Source: Dyella sp. SG609
GTDB lineage: Bacteria; Pseudomonadota; Gammaproteobacteria; Xanthomonadales; Rhodanobacteraceae
Length of the DNA stretch: 64,000 bases
Reading direction: 5' to 3'
NCBI RefSeq assembly: GCF_012275375.1
Contig: NZ_JAAZQJ010000007.1
Span: 1 to 64,000 of the forward strand
Shown here: piece by piece, positions 33,264 through 41,866 of the stretch
How positions within the stretch are numbered: the first letter of the stretch is position 1
How the letters are laid out: each line of letters starts with the position of its first letter
Translations under genes and position numbers: made by a program
The notes under the pieces: model-generated
Databases searched by the model: none
What the model was told of the DNA's origin: nothing
The model's input: the letters and a program-made list of their open reading frames with translations, nothing else

Positions 33264-36046
33264 CGGCCACCTCCCATGATGAACGCGATGCTGCCGTGGT
33301 CGGGATGGTCCGGATCGTTGTCGACCTGGGCCAGTTCGGTGCCTGCCAGATGCAGCAGGCCGTCGTCCGGCGCGCCGCTGGCGGCGTCATCGTCCATGCG
33401 CAGCAAGGTGCGCACTTCGACGTGCGCCACGCCGACCACCGCCTGTGCCTCGGCCATCAGCGCGCTGACGCTGACGGCGGCGCCCAGGCGCAGCCGGTCC
33501 GGATGGAAAAAGCCCGGCGTGCCGTCGCTGCGCAGGCCGGCGCTGAAGCGCTCGATCAGCGCCGCCTCCACATGCGCCGTGAGGAAATCCGGCAGCACGC
33601 AGACGAACAGTTCGATACGCAGCGGCACGTAGCGCGCGGGCAGCACCGCCACGTCGTGGCCGATGCGGCGGTACGGCTGCAGGTCGGCCAGTACGCGCGC
33701 GGCGAGGCTGGGCGGCAGCGTGTCGCGGCCCAGCGGATCGATCACCACGTCGGCCTCGTACCAGCTGCCGTTCCACGCCATGGCGCAGGCGGCGCCCTGC
33801 ACGGCCGGCTCGCGCGCCGCGAACTGCGCGTAGTCGTCGGCGACGATCGCGCGCAAGGGGCGGGCGCGAAACGCGCCCGGCGCATACAGCTTCACCTCGG
33901 CCAGCGTTTCCGCCGCCTGCCCGCCGCCGGCCGCCAGCGGATTGCGCGGCACCAGCCCGTCCGGCACCACGCCGTTGCGCAGCGCTATCCACACGATGCT
34001 TTCGCGGCCGACATTGCCGGCGGTGCCGTTGCCGATGCGCGTGCGCGCGCGGAAGAAATCGCCGGCCTGCGGCTGGCGGCCGAGCACGCCGTCGCCGAAG
34101 CGCAGATGCGCCGCGCCGTCGTCGTCCATTTCGACCACGAAGTGGCGGTCGTCCGCGCCGCTTTCCAGCAGGTCCTGGCGCGAATCCCAGCGCCACTGCG
34201 CATCCGGCGTGCCGGCCACCAGAATGTCGCCGAGCGCACCGCCGTAGACGTCGAGCTGCGGCAGCGCCGCGCGCGGATCGCGCGCCAGCAGCTGGCAGAC
34301 CGGCGCATTCGGCGTGGCCGGCAAAGGCTCGGCCCAGGTCAGCGGCGTACCCGGCACGACATGGCCGGTCTCCGCAGGCGGGCGCCGCACGTCCAGCACC
34401 GCGCCATCGCAGCGGCAGCAGCCGTACCCGGTGCTGCCGGGCACCAGCCAGCAATCCTCGGCCAAGGCATCGCAGCGCTGGCAGGCATCGGGCATGGCGG
34501 CGCGCGCGGTGGCCAGCCCCGGATAGTCGTCGTCGCCCTGCCCGGGCGGCGCGCACAGCGCCGAGCAATCGCACTTGCCGGGCACGTGGTCGCCATGATC
34601 GACCAGCAGCACATTGCCGCGCGCCAGGCTGACATCGTGCAGCCACGCGCAATCGGGCGATGGCTTGCGCACCGACAGGCACAGGTCGAACGGCAGCGCA
34701 TCGCAGGGATCCCAACTCACCTGCAGCAGCAAGGTGCCGTCGAGCGGATCGGCGATGGGCTGCACGGAGGTGAGCCGCACGGCGTGGCGATGCTCCGGGT
34801 TGGCATCCGCCGGATTGCCGGTGACCGGGCCGAGCACTTCCTCGAAGATCAGCAGATCGCCGACCTGCAGCGTCAAGGCGCGCTGAGGCGCGGCCACCGC
34901 CATGCGCGCCACCTCGACCGTCGGCGTATTGCCGCCATCGCCGGTCCCGGTTCCGGGCGTGGTCGCGGGACCCGACGGCACCGCCGGCGGATCCACCAGC
35001 ACCGCCTGCGTGCTTCCGCGCGGCAGGCAGCACAGCTCGTCGCCCCAGGTGTAGAAGCGGATCGCGCAATGGGCAGCGCTCACCGTGATCGTGGTGGCGC
35101 CATCCAGCGCCATCGGCTCGAACACCAGCGCCCCTTGCGCCCGCGCCTTCTCCAGCTGGCCGGCATTCAAGCCGCCCGGGGTGGCATCGGCTTGCGCCGG
35201 CGGCGGCACCAGCAGCAGCAGATTGTCCAGCTCGAGCGTCGCCTCGCCCGCCGGCAGCTGCAAGGCCACCAGCGCGCGCGCATTGCAGCCTTCGTGCATG
35301 CGGTAGTCGACCAGCCGCGCATGCCGCCGCACCGAAATGCGCCGGCGCGCGGTGGCCAGATACGCCTCGGTCGCGACGGCGTCCTGGTAATAGCTCAGGT
35401 AATCGGCGGTATAGGCCAGCGTCTCGACCAGGGCGATGCCGATATCCGGCACGTGGCGTTCCTGCCACACCGGCGCATCCAGCGCCATGCGGTCGAGGAA
35501 CAGCTGGCGGAAGCTCGCATAGTCCTTCGCCAGATAGTTGATCTCCGGCGGCGGCTCGGGCGTTTCCACGCAAGGCGCGACGGCGGCGCAGTCCAGCTCC
35601 TTCGCGCAGCCCAGGCGGAAGCGCAGGCCCACGCAGGCGTAGCGCGGATCGAAACCGGGATAGGCCATCCACCCGGCAGGATCGTTGCCGGACGCGGCAT
35701 CGACCAGGCACAGGCAATACGGCGAGTGGTCGCCTTCGCGGTCCAGCACCACGCGCAGGCAGGCGTCGTCGTGCATCTCCGGCTCGTTCTCCTCGCTGAC
35801 CGCGAGCACGCGCAGGCCGGTGATGCGGTCGCCACCGCTGATCCGCACGTTGGCTACGCCAATGCCTTCCGGTATCGGCCCGAACAGATGCACGCACAGC
35901 GTGACGCCGTCATCGCCGACTTCCACGAAGTCGATGCCATTGAGCTGCCCGCCCAGGCGCAGGCGCTCGCGCCGCGCCTCCAGCGAACAGGACGGCGGCA
36001 GGCCGCAGCCGATGGGAACGGGAAGCAGCGTCGCGTCGGTGCTCAT
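33260..36046 (-). CDS. Baseplate J-like protein, second copy
   Basis: A 928-residue paralogue-type baseplate component. Conserved parts include INYLAKDYASFRQLFLDRMA (about 175-195), DIGIALVETLAYTADYLSYYQDAVATEAYL, and later RFGDGVLGRQPQAGDFFRARTRIGNGTAGNVG (about 680), which is the gpJ core motif. The central region has several CxxC/CxC clusters (for example CDCSALC, CQRCDALAEDC and GCCRCDG), an oddity shared with other proteins of this operon. It is translationally coupled by 4-bp overlaps to gp25 upstream and the larger J protein downstream. Confidence 0.85.
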   Translation of the reverse strand: MSTDATLLPVPIGCGLPPSCSLEARRERLRLGGQLNGIDFVEVGDDGVTLCVHLFGPIPEGIGVANVRISGGDRITGLRVLAVSEENEPEMHDDACLRVVLDREGDHSPYCLCLVDAASGNDPAGWMAYPGFDPRYACVGLRFRLGCAKELDCAAVAPCVETPEPPPEINYLAKDYASFRQLFLDRMALDAPVWQERHVPDIGIALVETLAYTADYLSYYQDAVATEAYLATARRRISVRRHARLVDYRMHEGCNARALVALQLPAGEATLELDNLLLLVPPPAQADATPGGLNAGQLEKARAQGALVFEPMALDGATTITVSAAHCAIRFYTWGDELCCLPRGSTQAVLVDPPAVPSGPATTPGTGTGDGGNTPTVEVARMAVAAPQRALTLQVGDLLIFEEVLGPVTGNPADANPEHRHAVRLTSVQPIADPLDGTLLLQVSWDPCDALPFDLCLSVRKPSPDCAWLHDVSLARGNVLLVDHGDHVPGKCDCSALCAPPGQGDDDYPGLATARAAMPDACQRCDALAEDCWLVPGSTGYGCCRCDGAVLDVRRPPAETGHVVPGTPLTWAEPLPATPNAPVCQLLARDPRAALPQLDVYGGALGDILVAGTPDAQWRWDSRQDLLESGADDRHFVVEMDDDGAAHLRFGDGVLGRQPQAGDFFRARTRIGNGTAGNVGRESIVWIALRNGVVPDGLVPRNPLAAGGGQAAETLAEVKLYAPGAFRARPLRAIVADDYAQFAAREPAVQGAACAMAWNGSWYEADVVIDPLGRDTLPPSLAARVLADLQPYRRIGHDVAVLPARYVPLRIELFVCVLPDFLTAHVEAALIERFSAGLRSDGTPGFFHPDRLRLGAAVSVSALMAEAQAVVGVAHVEVRTLLRMDDDAASGAPDDGLLHLAGTELAQVDNDPDHPDHGSIAFIMGGGR

Positions 36047-36414
36047 GTCGCGCTCCCGCGGATGCTGGCGGTGCGCACGTCGCCGGTGGCCAGCACGGTG
36101 TAGCTCAGATCCACCTGCAAGGTGGCGTCGTCGCTGGTCACCTCCAGCGAGCCCACATTGATCACGTCGCCCAGATAGCGCTGCAGCGCCGCCTGCAAGG
36201 TGAACTGCAGGGCCGCGGCGATCTCCGGGCTGTTCGGCGCGAACACCATCTGCAGCAGGCCGCTGCCGAAGTCCGGCCGGTTCACCCGTTCGCCCGGACG
36301 GGTGAACAGCAGCTGCTCGATCATGTCGCGCACGTGGTCGTCGTCATCGGTGAGCGCGGTGCGGCCGCGGCGGTCGAAGGCGAATGGAAAGTCGATGTTG
36401 ATGGCGGAATCCAT
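36043..36414 (-). CDS. gp25-like baseplate wedge protein (Afp9 class)
   Basis: A 123-residue protein of the GPW/gp25 family: DDDDHVRDMIEQLLFTRPGERVNRPDFGSGLLQMVF is the diagnostic core, followed by a short beta-strand tail. In T4 and the eCIS this protein triggers sheath assembly at the baseplate. GAGG upstream supports the start. It overlaps the J gene by 4 bp. Confidence 0.92.
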   Translation of the reverse strand: MDSAINIDFPFAFDRRGRTALTDDDDHVRDMIEQLLFTRPGERVNRPDFGSGLLQMVFAPNSPEIAAALQFTLQAALQRYLGDVINVGSLEVTSDDATLQVDLSYTVLATGDVRTASIRGSAT

Positions 36415-36421
36415 GACGTCC

Positions 36422-36745
36422 TCACATGGCGGTGACGCGCATCTGGCTGGCGACGATCAGCAGCGGCGTCGCCGTCGGCGCGCACAGCGCCTGGCTGTCG
36501 AAGCACAGCAGCGGCTGTCCGTTGGAAGTGACCCGGGTCGCGCTGGTCATGAACTGCGCGCTGACGCAGGGGCCGTTGGCCGCGGGCGGCGGCGGAAAAG
36601 TGCAACCGGCTACCACCCACGGCCCGGGCATGGCGACCGTGGGCTGGCCGCTCACCGTCACGCGCGGATTCGGCACCGTGGCCTGCGCCTGTCCGCCGTG
36701 CGAACAGAGCACGCTGGCGCCGACATGGATAAGGAAGCCCGGCAT
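36422..36745 (-). CDS. PAAR-like spike tip protein (Afp10 class)
   Basis: A 107-residue protein that should cap the central spike. It opens MPGFLIHVGASVLCSHGGQAQ, contains three further Cys (TFPPPP region, PCVSAQF, LLCFDSQALC) and has short repeated beta segments (RVTVSGQPTVA, RVTSNGQPLLC), as in PAAR-like cones that coordinate a metal at the tip. Two in-frame ATGs lie six nucleotides apart. AGGAGG directly abuts the first (36751) but is ideally spaced for the second, so 36745 is taken as the start. Confidence 0.82.
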   Translation of the reverse strand: MPGFLIHVGASVLCSHGGQAQATVPNPRVTVSGQPTVAMPGPWVVAGCTFPPPPAANGPCVSAQFMTSATRVTSNGQPLLCFDSQALCAPTATPLLIVASQMRVTAM

Positions 36746-36756
36746 CGTCATCCTCC

Positions 36757-37263
36757 TCAGGTCACGACCAGCGCGCCGTTGTTGATGGTGACGGTGGGCC
36801 CCGCCAGCACGATGGTGGCGCCCTGCCCGTTGGAGATGGTGATGCCGATCTCGTTGACCATGATCATGGCGCCCGTCACGGCCTTGAGCAGGATGCCGCC
36901 GGTGGGACCCGGCAGGTCGCTGATCGAGATCGTGTTCTGCAGGCCCGACTGCAGCACCACGCTGGGGCTGGCGGGATTGCCCGCCAGTGCCAGGGCCGGC
37001 ACCTCTGCGGCGATGCCCCAGAAACCGCCGGTCCAGATCGGGTAATCCGGATCGCCCTGCTCGAATTCGATCCACACGCCCGCGCCGATCTGCGGCACCA
37101 CGTACACGCCGTTCTGCTTGCCGGCGAACGGCACGCACGGCATGGCCCAGCTCGAGGGCAGCAGGCCGGACACGTCCGGCACCGTCGCCTGGATGCGCCC
37201 GAGCTGTTCGGGGTCGATGTTCTGCAGCACGGTGCCGCGGTATTTGCCGTAGTACTTGGTCAT
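36757..37263 (-). CDS. Spike C-terminal half: gp5/VgrG OB-fold baseplate protein
   Basis: A 168-residue protein with the phage baseplate assembly V / VgrG OB-fold: KYYGKYRGTVLQNIDPEQLGRIQATVPDV, VPQIGAGVWIEFEQGDPDYPIWTGGFW. A short beta-prism-like region follows (ISISDLPGPTGG, GAMIMVNEIGITISNGQGATIVLAG), ending at TINNGALVVT. It corresponds to the C-terminal half of Afp8/VgrG; the N-terminal half is encoded by the preceding gene. The two overlap by 4 bp. Confidence 0.88.
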   Translation of the reverse strand: MTKYYGKYRGTVLQNIDPEQLGRIQATVPDVSGLLPSSWAMPCVPFAGKQNGVYVVPQIGAGVWIEFEQGDPDYPIWTGGFWGIAAEVPALALAGNPASPSVVLQSGLQNTISISDLPGPTGGILLKAVTGAMIMVNEIGITISNGQGATIVLAGPTVTINNGALVVT

Positions 37264-38396
37264 GACGGCACCCGCGGCACGGTGGAGATCAGGCCCTTGC
37301 GCGACAGGCTGAAGCTCTGCTTGTACTCGCCGCGCTTGATGGTGTGGCGCACCTCGCTCACGTAATGCAGGCCGTCGAAGGCCGGCCCCACGCCGCGCAC
37401 GCCGACCAGCTGGCGCGCCTTCAGCACGCGGCCGTAGCGCGACACGTCCAGGTTGCCGCGGCCGGTGACGGTGTCGGCGGACTTGGCCGCCTCTGCCATG
37501 CCCAGCAGCAGCGCGCGCACCGGCGAATACTTGGCCGTTTCGGTCAGCGGGTTGAAGCGCTGCGGCGGCGGGTCGAGCAGGCCCAGCGGCGGATTCAGCG
37601 GACCGACGTCGGGGATCGGAATCGGGATCGGAATCTTGGTCTGCGGATTCTGGATATAGACGATCGGCAGGCTGCGCGCATTGCCGTTGTAGCTGAAGCT
37701 GAGGTTTTCCACGTTGCTGGCCGCATCCATGTCGGCATTCAGCGCCGGCTGCGGCACGCCTACTTTAATCTTCGGCCCCCAGTACGCGGTGCTCATGCCC
37801 GGCGCGGGGCCGGGTTCGATATAGAACACGTAGCCCACGCGGCTGGCCAGCATGCGGATGTATTCCAGGTCCGTGCCCTGCTGGGTGGGAATGCGGTCGG
37901 TGGGAATCGGCACGTCGATGGCGATGCTGGGAATCACCAGCGGCACCACGCCTAAAAATGCGTACTTGGCCAGCAGCAGCGCCACGATGCCTTCGGCCGG
38001 CATGGCCGGATACGGCAGACCCGGCAGGCCGGAGAACTCCAGCTTCTGCATCACCGTGGTGAGATCGTCGCCGCTCACCTGCAAGCTGGTGTGGCGCTGG
38101 TCGGCGCCGGGCATCACTTCGGTCTTGGTCACCACGCCGTCGATCAGCACCTCCGGCGTGCCGTTCACCGTGACGATCACGATCACCCGCAGCAGCGGCA
38201 CCACGTCGCCGCCGCTCAGCAGGAACAAGGTATGCAGCGGCGACTGCACGCTCAGGGTGAACTGCAAGGTGAAAGCGCCGGCCTGCTCGTCGGGCTGCAC
38301 CACCTCGATCTGGGTCAGCGCATCCAGCACCACCTGCGGCACCGGCACCGGCACCACGGGCCCGACCAGCAATGTCAGGTGCACGCCCTTAAGCAC
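37260..38396 (-). CDS. Spike N-terminal half: late control D / gp27-like protein
   Basis: A 378-residue protein resembling phage late control gene D and the gp27-like half of VgrG. Visible features are QPDEQAGAFTLQFTLSV, an ISDG-type segment (LIDGVVTKTEVMPG), the ligand-frame motif DRIPTQQGTDLEYIRMLASRVGYVFYIEPG (about 175-205), and a C-terminal DGLHYVSEVRHTIKRGEYKQSFSLSRKGL. It starts with GTG at 38396, overlapping the LysM gene by 8 bp. With the next gene it makes the hub and spike of the injection machine. Confidence 0.88.
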   Translation of the reverse strand: MLKGVHLTLLVGPVVPVPVPQVVLDALTQIEVVQPDEQAGAFTLQFTLSVQSPLHTLFLLSGGDVVPLLRVIVIVTVNGTPEVLIDGVVTKTEVMPGADQRHTSLQVSGDDLTTVMQKLEFSGLPGLPYPAMPAEGIVALLLAKYAFLGVVPLVIPSIAIDVPIPTDRIPTQQGTDLEYIRMLASRVGYVFYIEPGPAPGMSTAYWGPKIKVGVPQPALNADMDAASNVENLSFSYNGNARSLPIVYIQNPQTKIPIPIPIPDVGPLNPPLGLLDPPPQRFNPLTETAKYSPVRALLLGMAEAAKSADTVTGRGNLDVSRYGRVLKARQLVGVRGVGPAFDGLHYVSEVRHTIKRGEYKQSFSLSRKGLISTVPRVPS

Positions 38397-38709
38397 GCGG
38401 CACCCCCGGAATACCCTCGGGCAAGGTGATGGCGAGCTTGCGGCCGATGGTTTCGGTCAGCTCGTCCGGGCGCAGCGCGCGATTGGCATCGCACAGCCGC
38501 CAGAACTGCTCGGGATCGCCCAGGTAGTGCGCGGCGATATTGTCCAGCCGCTCGCCCTGCACCACGCGATGCCACTGCAGCAGCGCGAACTTCTCCGGCG
38601 CCGGTACGAAGCGGCGCTTGAGATAGGTGACCGGCGTGCCGTCGGCGCGCACGAAGGTGCCGGTTGGGGTCAGCGCATAGCGGCTGGTCGGAGGAAAGGC
38701 GATGGCCAT
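38389..38709 (-). CDS. LysM-domain baseplate protein
   Basis: A 106-residue protein whose C-terminal 60 residues form a LysM-type domain: HRVVQGERLDNIAAHYLGDPEQFWRLCDANRALRPDEL ending with KLAITLPEG. In Afp7 this domain is fused to the end of the inner-tube adaptor; here it is a separate gene. Stop and start of the two genes overlap by one base (TGATG), so they are translated together. Confidence 0.85.
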   Translation of the reverse strand: MAIAFPPTSRYALTPTGTFVRADGTPVTYLKRRFVPAPEKFALLQWHRVVQGERLDNIAAHYLGDPEQFWRLCDANRALRPDELTETIGRKLAITLPEGIPGVPRA

Positions 38710-39368
38710 CAGGGCACTCCCGTTATGCCGAGCGCGGACAAGGGCATGGCCGGCGCCATGCCGGACAGCCGTTCCTTGTTTTGCAGATAGCTCATGAACA
38801 GGCTGGCCGCCTTGTGTCCCGGCGGCACGTCGTTCACCGACAGCACGCGCAGGCCCAGGCTGACCTTGGCGCGGATCGGATTGAGCGCGGTGTCGAAGGC
38901 CTCCTCGGTGATGCTCAGCTCCGTGACGCGCACCGGCAGGATGCGCGTCTGGCTCCACACGAACAGGGCCAGCGGCGTTTCCATCGGAATGATTTCCAGC
39001 GTGCCGGCCTGGGACATCGCATCGTTGGCGTTCAACTGCGCGCTGGTCGGATAGATCATGGTTTCCAGCGCGGCCAGCTGGGCGAACACGCCGGTCTGCG
39101 TGGCGACGCGGTTGCGGTCGGGAAATTCCAGCTGGTCGGTGGCGTCGATCTCCGCCTCCAGCTTGATGGTTTCCACCGGCGGCCCTTTCAGGCGCAGCAC
39201 CTCGGAGCGGTCGCCGCCGTCGGCGCTGATCGCCTGCACCTGCAGCGAGCGGGTGATCGAGTCGGGGTTGTACTGCAGCGCGATCACGCGCAGCACGGCG
39301 GAGGTGTCCGGGTCGATCAGCACCAGGCCACCCTTGAGGATGCGCGGCGAGCCGGGGAATCCGCTCAT
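38709..39368 (-). CDS. Afp7-like tube-to-spike adaptor protein
   Basis: A 219-residue protein of the contractile-injection-system tube adaptor type: ILKGGLVLIDPDTSAVLRVIALQYNPDSITRSLQVQ, then GPPVETIKLEAEIDATDQLEF and a TRILPVRVTELSITEEAFDTALNPIRAKVSLGLRVL strand pair that matches the gp19-like fold. It probably links the last tube ring to the hub. It lacks the C-terminal LysM of Afp7, which the next gene supplies. It overlaps the hydrolase gene by 4 bp. Confidence 0.82.
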   Translation of the reverse strand: MSGFPGSPRILKGGLVLIDPDTSAVLRVIALQYNPDSITRSLQVQAISADGGDRSEVLRLKGPPVETIKLEAEIDATDQLEFPDRNRVATQTGVFAQLAALETMIYPTSAQLNANDAMSQAGTLEIIPMETPLALFVWSQTRILPVRVTELSITEEAFDTALNPIRAKVSLGLRVLSVNDVPPGHKAASLFMSYLQNKERLSGMAPAMPLSALGITGVP

Positions 39369-40120
39369 GGCACGTGTCCGTAGCCGAGCAGCTTGTCCAT
39401 GCGGCTGAGCACATAGGAGAAGCCCTGCACGTTGGGGCTGCGGTTGCCCTCGATGGTGTAGAGCATGCCGTCCTGCACCGAGTGCACCAGGCCGGTGTGG
39501 CCCAGCCAGCCGGCCAGGCTCACCCGCCACCACACCACGATGTCGCCCGGCTGCGGCATGTAGCCATCGCCCGGCGTCGAGGCCCAGCCCTTGTCCTTGA
39601 ATTCCGCCAGCAGGCTGCGCGCGCTGGCCACGTAGGGGAATGGCATCTTGGCCTGGTCGCCGCCCGCGCCCTGCAGGAAGCAATAGCTCACGAAGGAAGC
39701 GCACCACGGATTGCCTTCCGCCAATCCTGCCGGCGCCAGGTACTTGCGCACGAACGGACCGCGGTTGTCGCCGCCCTGTTCGCCGGCGCCGGCCTTCAGC
39801 TCCGCGATGGCCGAGGCTAGCGCCGCCCTGCCCCGCGCGCTGCCGCCGGTGGCGGGCAGCACGGTGTAATCCACCGCGCTCGGCGTAACGATGGCCGGCT
39901 TGGGATTCTGCAGGCTCCACCAGGTCAGCGGCCCGGCCACGCCATCCACCACCAGCGGCTGGCCGTGCTGGTCGAGGTTCTGGATCTGGAACGCGCGCAG
40001 GGCCTGCCAGGTGCGCGTATCGAACACGCCCGTGCCGGGCGCCGCATAGCCGCGCCGGGTCAGCAGCTGCTGCAGCTGGCTGACCTGTGGCCCCTGGTCG
40101 CCTTTACGCAAGGTGTCCAT
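39365..40120 (-). CDS. Peptidoglycan-binding / CHAP-like cysteine amidase
   Basis: A 251-residue protein. Residues about 1-75 form a PG_binding_1 domain (LRKGDQGPQVSQLQQLLTRRGY, GVFDTRTWQALRAFQ). Residues about 120-251 resemble a CHAP/NlpC-type cysteine hydrolase with Cys in NPWCASFVSYCF and His in LGHTGLVHSV, followed by an acidic/Asn residue in TIEGNRSP. It would cut peptidoglycan peptide bonds, helping the particle leave the producer or pierce a target. The start at 40120 is preceded by GGAG. No signal peptide is present, in keeping with loading into or release with the particle. Confidence 0.78.
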   Translation of the reverse strand: MDTLRKGDQGPQVSQLQQLLTRRGYAAPGTGVFDTRTWQALRAFQIQNLDQHGQPLVVDGVAGPLTWWSLQNPKPAIVTPSAVDYTVLPATGGSARGRAALASAIAELKAGAGEQGGDNRGPFVRKYLAPAGLAEGNPWCASFVSYCFLQGAGGDQAKMPFPYVASARSLLAEFKDKGWASTPGDGYMPQPGDIVVWWRVSLAGWLGHTGLVHSVQDGMLYTIEGNRSPNVQGFSYVLSRMDKLLGYGHVP

Positions 40121-40172
40121 GCTCAATGCTCCATCCCGATGGCGCGTGCGAGCGCGCACGATTGATCGCGTT

Positions 40173-41258
40173 TCAAGCGGTATCTCCGTTGACCGGATCC
40201 CAATGCGTCGCTGCCGGCGCGCTCAGGTCCATCGCCCCGCCCGGCAGCGCCGCATTGCGGCAGGCGGTATCGCAGTCGTCGCCATTGCTGCCGAAGCCGC
40301 GGCCCAGCCGCTGGTTGTTGATGTCCTGCGCGTAGCTGTCGTGCGGACTGCTGTCGATGTACTCGCGGTAGAACTCGCGCGAACTGCCGGCCAGCCTGGC
40401 GGTGAAGGCGCCGCAGCGCTTGGTCGAGGCGCAGGCGATCCAGCAGTGGCCGAAGGCGTCCCACACATTGCTCGAAATCGGCGCGTGGGTCTGGTTGTAG
40501 TACCAGAGCCGGAAGCCGCCGGTGCGGTTCACCGGATCGCCGAAGGTGGCGTCGTACATCGGACGCTCCAGCGGCGTCAGGCAGTGATAGGCCCATGCCG
40601 CATAGAGCGCGGCGCCGACGCCGACCACGCCGGCCGCCACCAGCGGCCAGCCGCGGCGCAAGGTGGCGGACGGATCGGTGCCGACCATCGGCGCCACCGA
40701 CGAGACCGGCCGCGTCAGCACGTCCATCGCCGTGCGGTCGGCCTCGTGCTCGAAGGCGTCGTTGCGGTTGCCGATCGCCTGCGGACGCACGTCCTGCTGG
40801 CGCTGCTGCATCACGTGCGAGAGCTCGTGCGCGAGCAGGAAGCTGCCCATCAGCGATTCCGGCGCGTACTTGCCGTCGGCGAACACGATATGCCGGCCGG
40901 CGGTATAGGCCTGCGCATCCACGTCCCTGGCCGAGCGCGCGGCGCTGCCGTCGGTATGGATGCGCACACCGCCGAGGTTCCGGCCGAAGCGCGGCTCGAA
41001 GAAGCGGCGGGCGCGATCGTCCAGCGGACGGCCGCCGCTGGCCAGCGCATCGTGGACGGAAGCCGGCACCGGTTCGGCGGCCGCGTGTTCCGCATGCGGC
41101 CCGGCCTCGCGCTCGCTGCAGGCGCGGCACTGGCCGCCGCCCGGGGTATGCGTGCCGCAGGCGCATTTGCGCTGCAGCAGGTGGCCCGCCGCCGCACCGT
41201 TCGCCGCCGCGCTCTTCACGGCCTGCGCGGCCTGGCTCTTGGCGGCGCGCTCGCTCAT
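40173..41258 (-). CDS. DUF4157 eCIS protein 1: Cys module, DUF4157, TM segment, toxin-like C-terminal domain
   Basis: A 361-residue protein. Residues 31-48 carry the Cys module KCACG...GQCRAC (Cys 32, 34, 44 and 47). Residues about 65-155 are the DUF4157 eCIS domain: PLDDRARRFFEPRFG, VRIHTDGSAARSA, AYTAGRHIVF and LLAHELSHVMQQ, which contains HExxH (144-148). A single hydrophobic helix follows (about 203-224). The last 130 residues contain NVWDAFGHCWIACASTKRCG and INNQRLGRGFG with four Cys, resembling short His/Asn-Gly-Arg domains found at the C-termini of polymorphic toxins. It overlaps the 200-residue gene by 4 bp. Cargo or effector is the likely role; this is inference. Confidence 0.78.
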   Translation of the reverse strand: MSERAAKSQAAQAVKSAAANGAAAGHLLQRKCACGTHTPGGGQCRACSEREAGPHAEHAAAEPVPASVHDALASGGRPLDDRARRFFEPRFGRNLGGVRIHTDGSAARSARDVDAQAYTAGRHIVFADGKYAPESLMGSFLLAHELSHVMQQRQQDVRPQAIGNRNDAFEHEADRTAMDVLTRPVSSVAPMVGTDPSATLRRGWPLVAAGVVGVGAALYAAWAYHCLTPLERPMYDATFGDPVNRTGGFRLWYYNQTHAPISSNVWDAFGHCWIACASTKRCGAFTARLAGSSREFYREYIDSSPHDSYAQDINNQRLGRGFGSNGDDCDTACRNAALPGGAMDLSAPAATHWDPVNGDTA

Positions 41259-41857
41259 GTCCGGCCCTCCTCGTGCAGCAGCTGGTCGAGCAGCCGCACG
41301 GTGGCGGCGTCGGCCTGGCCGGACTGCTTCCACTGGAGCAGCAGCGCCTGGTCGCGCGGCCTGGGCACATAGGCATACGCATACAGCGCGTACAGGCTCA
41401 GCGGCAGCTTGCCGAGGCGGATGAAATGCTCCAGCGATGCGCGCACTTCGGCGGCGATGGGACGCTGCAGCAGCAACAGCGGAAACGGCTGGCCGGTGCT
41501 GGTCATGCCCACCAGCTCCCGCGCCAGCGCGGCCTGATCCACCGGCAGCAGCCACAGGCCGGCGTCGCAGGCTTCGGTCAGTTCCTTGTCCGCGCGTTCC
41601 AGCACGGCCAGCAGGCGCCGGTACAACGCGTCGGTGAGGCAGCGCGAAAGCAGGATCACCGCGACGCGCGCGAGCGCGGGCTCGGGCTGGTGCTCCAGGT
41701 AATCGAGCAGTTGCTCGCCGGCCGTGCCGTCGGCGAGCAGCTCGCGCACGCGGGGCAGTGCGAAGAAGGCATCCAGGCCCGTGCGCAGGGCGAACGGATC
41801 CGGCAGGTCCTGTCGCAGGACTTCCAGGCGGGCTTGCATGGACGACGGTGCGTTCAT
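41255..41857 (-). CDS. Conserved-looking protein of unknown function within the eCIS operon
   Basis: A 200-residue, mainly helical, Leu-rich protein without Cys motifs, signal peptide or TM segment. It has heptad-like stretches (ARVAVILLSRCLTDALYRRLLAVLERADKE) and a C-terminal DAATVRLLDQLLHEEGRT. I recognise no family. It sits between two DUF4157 genes and overlaps the first by 4 bp, so a chaperone or adaptor that loads one of those proteins is plausible. It is too short and lacks the long coiled coil for a tape measure. Confidence 0.7.
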   Translation of the reverse strand: MNAPSSMQARLEVLRQDLPDPFALRTGLDAFFALPRVRELLADGTAGEQLLDYLEHQPEPALARVAVILLSRCLTDALYRRLLAVLERADKELTEACDAGLWLLPVDQAALARELVGMTSTGQPFPLLLLQRPIAAEVRASLEHFIRLGKLPLSLYALYAYAYVPRPRDQALLLQWKQSGQADAATVRLLDQLLHEEGRT

Positions 41858-41866
41858 GGCTGCGCC

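Noticed and set aside
30255-33632. Long plus-strand frame opposite the large baseplate J gene
   Set aside because: Antisense shadow with low-complexity His/Arg/Gln composition.
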